Shown: in pieces, positions 6,903-13,962 of the stretch
Position numbering within the stretch: the stretch's first letter is position 1
Layout of the letters: each line of letters starts with the position of its first letter
Source: JANOBD01 sp031411495
Lineage (GTDB): Bacteria > Planctomycetota > Phycisphaerae > Tepidisphaerales > Tepidisphaeraceae
DNA: 46,685 bases
Assembly: GCA_031411495.1 (NCBI GenBank)
Contig: JANOBD010000229.1
Span: 1-46,685 of the forward strand
Reading direction: 5' to 3'
Program-made: the position numbers and the translations under genes
Notes under the pieces: generated by a model
What the model was told of the DNA's origin: nothing
Seen by the model: the letters and a program-made list of their open reading frames with translations, nothing else
Database searches by the model: none

Positions 6903-7385
6903 ATGCGGCAAAACACAATCGCGATTGCCGTCGTGTCGTTTCTCAGCGGTGTTGCTGCATTCGCCCTCTTCGACGTATCGCGAACGCACGGAAGCGGCAA
7001 TGCCTACCACTGGAAAGTGGTCGAGCAGTATCGCGATTTCATAACGAATTCGGCCAACCGTAAACTGGATCTGCAGACGGGCATGATGGAGGCGACACCG
7101 CCGCCCGATCCGACTCCAAGTCTAGCTGCGCTTGCGAATGCGGGTGAGATCGTACATGTAGATTTAGTGCTACCGACTGTCCCGAAGAGTCGCAACACGA
7201 GTCGTTATTGGATGAAGTGGGCCGAGGACAACAAGGACGTCGTCTACGCGACCGGAAACCCGACATACGTCGATTTTGTGCCGACCGGAACGCCGCCACT
7301 GCATCTGCAACTCTGGTTTCGCCCTTCGGCTACGTCGGCTGTCCAGCAGTTGATTCGCGACCTTGAGCAGTTGCCACCGGAATGA
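6903..7385 (+). CDS. Membrane-anchored protein of unknown function
   Basis: A 160-residue protein. Residues about 5-24 (IAIAVVSFLSGVAAFALF) form an N-terminal membrane anchor or uncleaved signal. The rest is soluble, with a proline-rich linker (PPPDPTPS) and a C-terminal part that ends in a predicted helix. I recognise no family. The ATG at 6903 follows a GAGCGGAG. Codon use is less GC-biased than in the neighbouring genes, for example frequent CTA, GTA and TTA codons near its middle. This hints at different ancestry or weak selection. Confidence 0.55.
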   Translation: MRQNTIAIAVVSFLSGVAAFALFDVSRTHGSGNAYHWKVVEQYRDFITNSANRKLDLQTGMMEATPPPDPTPSLAALANAGEIVHVDLVLPTVPKSRNTSRYWMKWAEDNKDVVYATGNPTYVDFVPTGTPPLHLQLWFRPSATSAVQQLIRDLEQLPPE

Positions 7386-7424
7386 ATCGTAGAAACATCT
7401 CCAAGGGATTCGAAGGGAGGACGC

Positions 7425-7610
7425 ATGATCGAATGGCTGATGGACCAACCCAACTGGCTCAAACCGCTTCCAGGGCTCGCGCTGCTGAGCGTGAGCGCGG
7501 TCATCTTCTTGAGCGGCTACATCTGGTTCTACGGCATCGCCGGCGGCGTCGTGCTGCTGATCGCCGGCTTCCTGATGATGGGAAGCAACAAGGGCGGGTA
7601 CAATTTCTGA
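7425..7610 (+). CDS. Small two-helix membrane protein
   Basis: A 61-residue protein with two hydrophobic segments, about residues 15-33 (LPGLALLSVSAVIFLSGYI) and 36-53 (YGIAGGVVLLIAGFLMMG), joined by a short turn. The ATG has a strong GGGAGG at good spacing, which supports it as a real gene despite its size. No family is recognised. It is likely an inner-membrane hairpin protein. Confidence 0.65.
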   Translation: MIEWLMDQPNWLKPLPGLALLSVSAVIFLSGYIWFYGIAGGVVLLIAGFLMMGSNKGGYNF

Positions 7611-7646
7611 AAGCGCCAGCGGCATGAGCGCCTCGCTCAGCGCAAC

Positions 7647-7669
7647 GTGGCACGGGGCTCCGGCACGTG
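7647..7669 (+). repeat. 23-base repeat, family B (left partner)
   Basis: It begins GTGGCACGGGGCTCC and ends GGCACGTG. It is near-identical to 32029-32051, and its reverse complement is at 8034-8056 and 32070-32092. Together with 8034-8056 it brackets the gene at 7679-7996 in inverted orientation. Confidence 0.8.
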
Positions 7670-7678
7670 AAGACAATC

Positions 7679-7996
7679 ATGATCAGCAAGCTCCCGCTCG
7701 ACAAACTGATCACTCCCAACGGCGAGGCAACTCGCGTCCGGGATGTCGGATCAGTAATCATCCGCGAGCTCCTTCGAACGAGTCCCGTGCGATTTGTCAT
7801 CGCGAATGTAGGTGAGTCGCTCCGCTGGATACCAGAGGCCGCGTGTTATGGTAAGTGGAAGCACGAAGTGCAGCCACATCTCGCGGAGCCGAATCAATCC
7901 GTCTTCTTGGACGATTTTCCGGGCGGGTACGCTTACTTCGCGTCGGAATGGACTGACGGCGCGGGGCCAATCATCGTTCTGGAGAAATCGCACTGA
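7679..7996 (+). CDS. Unknown protein bracketed by inverted repeats
   Basis: A 105-residue protein from the ATG at 7679. An in-frame GTG at 7667, inside the repeat, would add four residues. Neither has a clear ribosome-binding site. The sequence includes VRFVIANVGESLRWI, CYGKWK, VFLDDFPGGYAYFASEW and a final GPIIVLEK, suggesting a compact alpha/beta protein. I do not recognise a family. Local codon use is less GC-rich than in flanking genes. The gene sits between inverted copies of the family B repeat (7647-7669 and 8034-8056), which makes a ~410-base cassette. Confidence 0.55.
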   Translation: MISKLPLDKLITPNGEATRVRDVGSVIIRELLRTSPVRFVIANVGESLRWIPEAACYGKWKHEVQPHLAEPNQSVFLDDFPGGYAYFASEWTDGAGPIIVLEKSH

Positions 7997-8033
7997 GGTG
8001 CGTGCAGTGTTGATGTTTCATGCAGACTCGAAC

Positions 8034-8056
8034 CACGTGCCAGAGGCCCGTGCCAC
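8034..8056 (-). repeat. 23-base repeat, family B (right partner)
   Basis: It begins CACGTGCCAGAGG and ends CCCGTGCCAC, the reverse complement of the copy at 7647-7669 with one or two differences. It ends four bases before the stop codon of the gamma-glutamylcyclotransferase-like gene. Confidence 0.8.
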
Positions 8057-8060
8057 GAGA

Positions 8061-8579
8061 TTACAATGGCTTGCGCGGCTTCTTTCCCGGCTGCGTGCTG
8101 AAGCTCTGCAGGTAGCTGATCCACATCATGCTCAGCCCCACTTCGTACGCGCCCTGGATCACCAGGTCCATGTAGTACTGCGTTGGCGGGATGTGGTACT
8201 TCTCGACGTTGACGCCCTGGTAGGTGATTGCCTGCACCGGGCCGTCGCGGGTGAGGGGCGCGATGCGGACGTCAATCCGCTTGTAGACGCCGACCTCCTT
8301 GTTCTGCGCATCCAGCTTGCGCCCGACCTTTTCATCCAGCAGCGCCATCTCGGCCTCGGAGAGGTCATAGAGCGCGCCCATGACGTACTTGCCGGCGTCG
8401 TACTCGATGTCGCCGATGCCGCCGGACCAGTACTCGCTGAAGATTGGGAAGCAGAGGCGGTAGTTATCGAGGACGGCCGACTTGGGGTTGCGCTGCGAGG
8501 GAGGCCGGTGCGCGTAGTGGCGGCACCAGTCGGCGACGGCTTTGGAATTGAGGTTGGACCCGTAGGCGAAATAGAGCAT
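8061..8579 (-). CDS. Gamma-glutamylcyclotransferase-like (AIG2-like) protein
   Basis: A 172-residue protein that starts MLYFAYGSNLN, the diagnostic YGSN(L/M) loop of the gamma-glutamylcyclotransferase/AIG2 superfamily. An acidic residue in LLDEKVG at about residue 83 is a candidate for the catalytic Glu. Family members release 5-oxoproline from gamma-glutamyl amines or peptides; the substrate here is unknown. A basic tail (PGKKPRKPL) closes the protein. It stands alone between the repeat cassette and the DUF2934 gene. An upstream GGGAA supports the ATG. Confidence 0.85.
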   Translation of the reverse strand: MLYFAYGSNLNSKAVADWCRHYAHRPPSQRNPKSAVLDNYRLCFPIFSEYWSGGIGDIEYDAGKYVMGALYDLSEAEMALLDEKVGRKLDAQNKEVGVYKRIDVRIAPLTRDGPVQAITYQGVNVEKYHIPPTQYYMDLVIQGAYEVGLSMMWISYLQSFSTQPGKKPRKPL

Positions 8580-8747
8580 CTGCGAAGCGATTCCCGCGCC
8601 CGGGCCCTTTCAGCGCCCAGGCGTATCGTCGCCCGGTGGCGACCTCTCGCATTCGCATCATTGCGTTCGGCGCAGCGATTTCAAAGCGCGGTGAAACTTA
8701 CGACGGTTTTGTCCGCTCGCGCTCCCGAATCGCTCGAGGGACGATGC

Positions 8748-9014
8748 TCACTTGCCGTTGAGTTCGCGTTCGGCAGCGCACCAGTGATCGAACTCGCCGC
8801 CCGGCGCGCCCGAGAGCCAGAGGTGATAGGCGCGCTCGGCGACCATCTCGCGCGTCACCTCGGCGGCGCGGCCGTTGTCCTTGGTCGACACCGTAGCCTT
8901 CGGCGGAACGGTCGTGTTGCGCGCGGGTGTCGACTTCACGGTCGGTTCACGCTTCGAGGGTGAGACGGACTTCGGCGTAGACTTTGAGGGGGACGGTTTG
9001 GCACTTGAGGCCAT
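8748..9014 (-). CDS. DUF2934 domain protein
   Basis: An 88-residue protein. Residues 1-50 are a Ser/Thr/Pro/Lys-rich disordered region. Residues about 53-88 carry a DUF2934 motif (REMVAERAYHLWLSGAP, then FDHWCAAERELNG). The function of the family is unknown, though it is common in planctomycetes and proteobacteria as short tailed proteins. AAGGAG six bases before the ATG is a strong ribosome-binding site. Confidence 0.82.
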   Translation of the reverse strand: MASSAKPSPSKSTPKSVSPSKREPTVKSTPARNTTVPPKATVSTKDNGRAAEVTREMVAERAYHLWLSGAPGGEFDHWCAAERELNGK

Positions 9015-9196
9015 GGCAACTCCTTTGCTTGTTTGACAGAGGCGTCAATCCACGCGGCCGGTTCTTCCCTGTCCCCGAAGCCGTATCCGTCGGCCTCGAA
9101 ACATCGACCCGTGTCTGCCCCTGATTTATGCACAAGCAATCCGCAAATGCAACGGATCATCGGGGAAACCTTGCAGACGTTTCGCCACAGGTCTCC

Positions 9197-9679
9197 TCAG
9201 GTTGCGTTGGCCTTCAGCCAGGCGAGGACTTCCTGGTCGTGCCCCTCGGCGTTGACCTTCTCGAAGACGTGACCAATATCGCCCCTCCTGTTCACGATGA
9301 AGGTCGTCCGGGCTGCGCCCATCGACTTGGTCGGACCCATCTGCTTCTCCACCCAACAGCCGTAAAGTTCGGTCACCTTGTGGTCGGCATCGGCCAGCAG
9401 CGGAAAGTTGAGCTGGAACTTGTCGGAGAACGCCTTCACCTCGGCCACCGGATCGGGCGAGATGCCGAATACCGGCACGCCGAGGTTTTCGTAGGAGGCG
9501 ATCGCATCCCGGAACCCGCAGGCTTCCTTCGTGCAGCCGGGCGTATCGGCCTTGGGGTAAAAATAGATGACCACCGGCGACTTGCCGAAGTGGCTCGCCA
9601 TGTCGTGAACCTTTCCTTCGGCGTCGGGGAGCTTGAATGTCGGGGCCTTGGAACCGATCTTGGGGGAGTTTTCGGGCAT
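9197..9679 (-). CDS. bcp: Peroxiredoxin, Bcp/PrxQ type
   Basis: A 160-residue thioredoxin-fold peroxidase that reduces hydrogen peroxide and organic hydroperoxides. The motif DTPGCTKEACGF places the peroxidatic Cys49 and resolving Cys54 five residues apart, the PrxQ/Bcp arrangement. The FYPKADTPGCT and ARTTFIVNRRGDI segments are typical. AAGGAAGGA precedes the ATG at 9679. An in-frame extension to 9760 would run into the upstream hydrolase gene and is rejected. It probably forms a minus-strand operon with the hydrolase at 9757. Confidence 0.93.
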   Translation of the reverse strand: MPENSPKIGSKAPTFKLPDAEGKVHDMASHFGKSPVVIYFYPKADTPGCTKEACGFRDAIASYENLGVPVFGISPDPVAEVKAFSDKFQLNFPLLADADHKVTELYGCWVEKQMGPTKSMGAARTTFIVNRRGDIGHVFEKVNAEGHDQEVLAWLKANAT

Positions 9680-9756
9680 GTGATGTGTCCTTCCTTGTCG
9701 GCAATCAAATGTGAGCTGGCGAGAGAAGTCAAACGGCCGCGGGTTCCCTTGCGGTC

Positions 9757-10443
9757 TCACTCCCGCTCAATGAGCCACTGATCGATCGCGCGATTTACCT
9801 CGGAGGCGTGGCTGATGTTGATCGCGTGCCCAGCCCCTTCGATGACGACATCGACCGGGCCGGCGAGTCTTAACGGGAGGACGTAGTCGCGTTTGCCGTG
9901 GATCTGCAGCACCGGCACGTCGACGCGCGTCGCGCCGGGCCATTCGAGCACCGCGCGCAGGCTCCATCGGACAAACGCCGGGTCGGCGTCGCGCAGCATC
10001 GACTCAAAGAGGTCGACATCCGCCGCCTCGCGGATGCCGAACAGTCGACGCATATGCGGCATGGCGATCTTCGCCAGCTTTACGAGCCAGATCGGGCTTC
10101 GCGCGGCGAACCAGGCCGCGACACGATACCCCGCCGGAATCCCGCGATTCGACCGGCACGCGGCGATGAGGATGACGCCGCGCAGGTTCCCGCTCGCCTG
10201 CACGATGCGGGCCGCCTCCAGCGCGACCATCGCGCCGAACGATATGCCCGCAAGGTAAAACGGGGTCGAGGTGTCGATCCGCTCGGCCATCCGACGTGAA
10301 TAGTTCGCGAGGGATTCATTGCCGCGCGGTTGAATCCATTCCTGCACTTCGATCGCGGCGTGAATGGGCCGATGCGGCTCGATCACGCGATGGTCGCACC
10401 CGAGGCCGGGAAAGAAGCAGATCCGCGGAGTGTGGAGATTCAC
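9757..10443 (-). CDS. Alpha/beta-fold hydrolase
   Basis: A 228-residue serine hydrolase fold. The oxyanion strand is CFFPGLGCDHRV, the nucleophile elbow is GISFG with Ser68, and the acid and base appear as HGKRDYVLP and GAGHAIN near the C-terminus. The substrate is not predictable; thioesterase-like or carboxylesterase-like chemistry is possible. The start is a GTG with a poor ribosome-binding site. No internal Met near the N-terminus offers a better choice. The gene lies upstream of bcp on the same strand. Confidence 0.82.
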   Translation of the reverse strand: MNLHTPRICFFPGLGCDHRVIEPHRPIHAAIEVQEWIQPRGNESLANYSRRMAERIDTSTPFYLAGISFGAMVALEAARIVQASGNLRGVILIAACRSNRGIPAGYRVAAWFAARSPIWLVKLAKIAMPHMRRLFGIREAADVDLFESMLRDADPAFVRWSLRAVLEWPGATRVDVPVLQIHGKRDYVLPLRLAGPVDVVIEGAGHAINISHASEVNRAIDQWLIERE

Positions 10444-10477
10444 CGCCGATCATAGCTCGGCGTGAAGTCGCTCCGAC

Positions 10478-10912
10478 TCATTTCCCCGCGAGCTTGGCCC
10501 GCAGGATCGGATTCACCAGCCCCGCGTCCACGCTGGCGCCGTGCTGCTTCATGAACAGGCCGGTCGCCTTGCCGGCGTCCTTTTCGGTGAACGCGTTCGC
10601 CGCCAGGAAGGTGTCGATCAGCTTTTCGGTATCGTCCTTGCTCAGCTTTTTAGGCAGGAACTCTTCGACCACCGCGATCTCGCTCTTGAGCTTGGCCACC
10701 TCATCCGCCTTGCCGAGCTTTTCGTATTCCTCGACGCTCTTTTTGAGCTTTTTGGCGTACGCCTCGACGACCTGCTCGGCGGTGGGCTTGGCGGGGTTGA
10801 TGTCGATGTTTTTCACGTCGCTCAGGACCATTCGGATCACCATCAGGCGGTCCTTATTGCCGGCTTTGAGGGCGGTTTTCATTTCCTGGGTCAGTCGTTC
10901 GAGCAGGGTCAT
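10478..10912 (-). CDS. GatB/YqeY domain protein
   Basis: A 144-residue helical protein starting MTLLERLTQEMKTALKAGNK. It matches the YqeY family, which resembles the tail domain of GatB and has been linked to tRNA-related amidation. Recognisable segments are the KDRLMVIRMVLSDVKN helix, IAVVEEFLPKKLS and GKATGLFMKQHG near the end. The ATG at 10912 has AAGG eight bases upstream. It is transcribed away from rho. Confidence 0.9.
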   Translation of the reverse strand: MTLLERLTQEMKTALKAGNKDRLMVIRMVLSDVKNIDINPAKPTAEQVVEAYAKKLKKSVEEYEKLGKADEVAKLKSEIAVVEEFLPKKLSKDDTEKLIDTFLAANAFTEKDAGKATGLFMKQHGASVDAGLVNPILRAKLAGK

Positions 10913-11108
10913 GGTATGCCTTGGGGTCAGGGTCAATTTGCGTCCGGATCGTCAATCGCTATAACCATTCGTGGTTGCAGGGGGTTTCCAATTCTACGCG
11001 TCAGGAGTTCGCACGGCACCGGCCTTGCCGGCGTCGCTCACTCTTTCCGCTCACACAGACACGCGGCGTCCGCGATGTTCGCCCGGCGTCCTCAGTACGG
11101 AATGTCGT

Positions 11109-12257
11109 ATGACCGATTCGCCCTTGCAAGGGGTTCTCCATATCCCGGATGAACGAAAAGACGGCGTGCTTCGCGACCCCGCGAACCTGTTGCGCCCCCT
11201 CAACAACCTTTTCGTCCCGCGGAAAATGATCGTCGACCTGCGCCTGCGCCCGGGCCTCAAGCTCGGCTTCGAAGTCCGCGGGCGGACCGTCTCGCAGATC
11301 CTCTCGATCGAAGACCGCCCCGTCGACGACTACGCCGACACCGTCCCGATTTACGACGACACCGTCATCGATCCCAGCCCGCAGATCAAGCTCGAGCACG
11401 ATCCCGAGGAACTGACGAGCCGTTGCATCGACATCCTGACGCCCATCGGTTTCGGCCAGCGCGGGCTCATTGTCGCGCCGCCGCGCACCGGCAAGACGAT
11501 CCTGCTCCAGAACATCGCCAAGGGAATCCACGCCAATTACGGCGGCGCGAAGGCCGAAGGCGAAGGCGCGATCAAGAAGGCGTCCACGCCCACCGGCAAG
11601 CCGGTCGAGCTGATCCTCCTGCTCGTCGACGAGCGTCCCGAAGAAGTCACCGACATGCGCCGAAACGTGCCCGGCACGGTTCACGCGTCGAGCAATGACA
11701 ACACGCTTGAAAAACATCTCGAGCTCAGCCAGCTCGTCATCGAACGCTGCAAACGGCGCGTCGAATACAAGCACGATGTCATCGTGCTGCTCGACTCGCT
11801 CACACGCCTCGGCCGGGCATTCAACAGCGACGCCCGCTCCGGCAAAACGATGAGTGGTGGCGTCGATTCTCGCGCCCTGGAAATTCCCAAGCGTCTCTTC
11901 GGCTCGGCACGCAAGATCGAACACGGCGGCTCGCTCACCATCATCGCGACCTGCCTCATCGACACCGGCAGCCGGATGGACCAGGTGATCTTCGAAGAGT
12001 TCAAAGGCACCGGCAACATGGAGCTGACGCTCGACCGCAACGTCGCCAACAACCGCATCTTCCCGGCGTTGGGCATCGCGCAATCGGGCACGCGAAAGGA
12101 AGAGCTGCTGCTCGAACCGCGCGCGCTCGAATGCAATCGCCGTCTGCGAAAGCACCTCGTCGACATGCAGCCGATCCCCGCGATGAAGTCGCTGATCGAC
12201 GCGCTGACCAAGGTGAAGACGAACAACGCGCTGTATGCGTCGATGACCAAGTCGTAG
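11109..12257 (+). CDS. rho: Transcription termination factor Rho, short N-terminal form
   Basis: A 382-residue RecA-fold hexameric helicase that terminates transcription. The ATPase core is clear: RGLIVAPPRTGKTILLQNIA (P-loop Lys129), LLVDERPEEVTDMRR, VIVLLDSLTRLGRAFN, GGSLTIIATCLIDTGSRMD and EEFKGTGNMELTLDRNVA. Compared with E. coli Rho it lacks the first N-terminal helical domain, and the RNA-binding cold-shock-like part (LQGVLHIP to EVRGRTVSQIL) is reduced. About 20 extra residues (AKAEGEGAIKKASTPTG) lie between the P-loop helix and the next strand. An in-frame upstream extension of 46 codons is rejected because its sequence is not Rho-like. Confidence 0.95.
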   Translation: MTDSPLQGVLHIPDERKDGVLRDPANLLRPLNNLFVPRKMIVDLRLRPGLKLGFEVRGRTVSQILSIEDRPVDDYADTVPIYDDTVIDPSPQIKLEHDPEELTSRCIDILTPIGFGQRGLIVAPPRTGKTILLQNIAKGIHANYGGAKAEGEGAIKKASTPTGKPVELILLLVDERPEEVTDMRRNVPGTVHASSNDNTLEKHLELSQLVIERCKRRVEYKHDVIVLLDSLTRLGRAFNSDARSGKTMSGGVDSRALEIPKRLFGSARKIEHGGSLTIIATCLIDTGSRMDQVIFEEFKGTGNMELTLDRNVANNRIFPALGIAQSGTRKEELLLEPRALECNRRLRKHLVDMQPIPAMKSLIDALTKVKTNNALYASMTKS

Positions 12258-12363
12258 CGATCGATCCGCCCGATTCGCAAATTGCGCGATGGGTTTTTCG
12301 GGCGCGTCGCTTGCGACTTGCTTCGCGAAAACGTCCGGGTCGAAGGATTACTTCGCTTTCACT

Positions 12364-13734
12364 TCATCCGGAAGCGCCCCCCTGCGAGGGCTTTTCTTCG
12401 ATCGCATCGAGCTGCGTGAGATCGATCGTCGGTTTCCCCGCATCCATCGCGGGCTTGGCGGTCTTCACGATGAACTCGCTCAGGAAATCGCGCAGCGCGT
12501 ACGCGGGCGCGCTGGCGATCACTTCGCGCGCCGCCACCGCCTCCTTGCCAAGCAGATCGACTTCCGCCTTCAGTTCGGCTTGACGTTGCGTCGCGTTGCG
12601 CTTCGACATCAGCGGCACGTACGCCGTCTTCGCCGCTTCGACGCACTGCCGCACGATCTCCTCCGGCAGCCTGATCTCCTGAAGTGTCACATCGACCACG
12701 GCGATGCCGAAGTCTTTCAGGCGTTCGCTCAGCGTCTGGTGGATCGCACTGGCCAGCCCTTCGGTCGCGCCGCCGAACTCGGCCGGGGCGCTCAAGACAT
12801 CTACGCCGCGCACCTCCGGAACATCCGCCATCAGGCGATCCGCGATGAGCAACCCGGAGCGCACCCGCGAAACGACCATCCGCGTCTGTTCCTGCGCCAT
12901 ACCGCGCAGCCACTCGACGGATGCGTTCATCAGGCGGACGACCATCTGCTGCGAGCTGATCCTCGCGTGGCGTTTCGCGGTTTGCGCCAGTTCCTGCATC
13001 TCGCTGCTCTTTTCGTCCGCTCCGCGGAGTTCGCGGCTCACCAGCAGGTAGAACTTCTGGATGTCGACGATCCGCCATTTCATCGTCGCGCCGATGCTGA
13101 GATTCAGGTATTCGCGCGTAAGGACGTTTGTGTCGGTAAACGCCAAGGTCTGCACCTCCAGCGGCGCGCGCAGCGCGAGTTCTTCGCCCAGCATCGGGTA
13201 AATGAACTTCACGCCGCCCTTCGCGTCGTGCAGGTCATCGTCGGCGAAGTGAACCGCCTTGTTGCGGAGGATAAGCACGCCTTCGGTCGGGTCCCACGCG
13301 ATGAGCCGGATCAATCCGTAGAGCAGCGGAACATCCTTCTGCGTGATGACCCGCTGGCGCGCCGTGAGGAGAAGCCATCCCTGGTGCGCCGCTAGAATTG
13401 TGACCGCGATGAACACACTCAGGCAGGTGACCGCCATCACCCGGCCGAAGTACGAGGCGATGAGCAAGACGAACGCGGCGGCACTCCAGGCGATGAAAAT
13501 ATACAGCGATAGTTCGCCCAGACTCATCGGAACGCGGAGCCAGCCCCCGACCGCAGGTTCTATATATTTCTGCTCGGTCACGCGGGGTGGTTCGTTCGCG
13601 ATCGAGTTGAACTGCGGCACGAGCACGGGCGCACCACAGCCCGGGCAGGCATACGTTCGCCCGGACTGATCGGCACGGGCCATCAGTCGCTTCCCGCATG
13701 TGCAGGTGAAGGAGACGGTATCGATCTGGGTCAT
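12364..13734 (-). CDS. SPFH/Band 7 protein with N-terminal zinc ribbon
   Basis: A 456-residue membrane protein. Residues 9-34 hold a zinc-ribbon-like set, Cys11, Cys13, Cys30 and Cys33. Two hydrophobic segments follow at about 76-95 and 98-118. The SPFH (stomatin/prohibitin/flotillin) domain spans about 130-380, with VQTLAFTDTNVLTREYLNLS, long helical stretches, and FGIAVVDVTLQEIRLPEEI, which is typical of the HflK/C and stomatin groups. These proteins form membrane rings that organise lipid microdomains or regulate proteases. The GGAG upstream supports the ATG. It is convergent with rho. Confidence 0.88.
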   Translation of the reverse strand: MTQIDTVSFTCTCGKRLMARADQSGRTYACPGCGAPVLVPQFNSIANEPPRVTEQKYIEPAVGGWLRVPMSLGELSLYIFIAWSAAAFVLLIASYFGRVMAVTCLSVFIAVTILAAHQGWLLLTARQRVITQKDVPLLYGLIRLIAWDPTEGVLILRNKAVHFADDDLHDAKGGVKFIYPMLGEELALRAPLEVQTLAFTDTNVLTREYLNLSIGATMKWRIVDIQKFYLLVSRELRGADEKSSEMQELAQTAKRHARISSQQMVVRLMNASVEWLRGMAQEQTRMVVSRVRSGLLIADRLMADVPEVRGVDVLSAPAEFGGATEGLASAIHQTLSERLKDFGIAVVDVTLQEIRLPEEIVRQCVEAAKTAYVPLMSKRNATQRQAELKAEVDLLGKEAVAAREVIASAPAYALRDFLSEFIVKTAKPAMDAGKPTIDLTQLDAIEEKPSQGGASG

Positions 13735-13962
13735 CGGTAGCTCCGCAATTCGGGTCGAGTGAACGACCTGTACGGGTTATACGGACCGGCCAGTCAATTC
13801 GCCCAACACCCGTGACAATTTTGTCGAAATCAGGCCGCCGCAACGCCTGGCAATTCAGTGTCCATGGTTCATAAAGGTCCACTTGGATCCGTTTTTTGCT
13901 TGAAAATTCGCCATTTCACTCTAGTCTTATAGAATATTAACCGCCTCCGGAGGGCACCCTAC
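13735..13962. other. Divergent promoter region
   Basis: This gap of 228 bases lies between the SPFH gene (minus) and a PEP-CTERM gene (plus). The AT-rich segment 13888-13940 includes TAGAAT at 13930, a fair -10 match, but has no convincing -35 at normal spacing. A CCGGAGGG ribosome-binding site precedes the ATG at 13963. No other structure seen. Confidence 0.35.
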
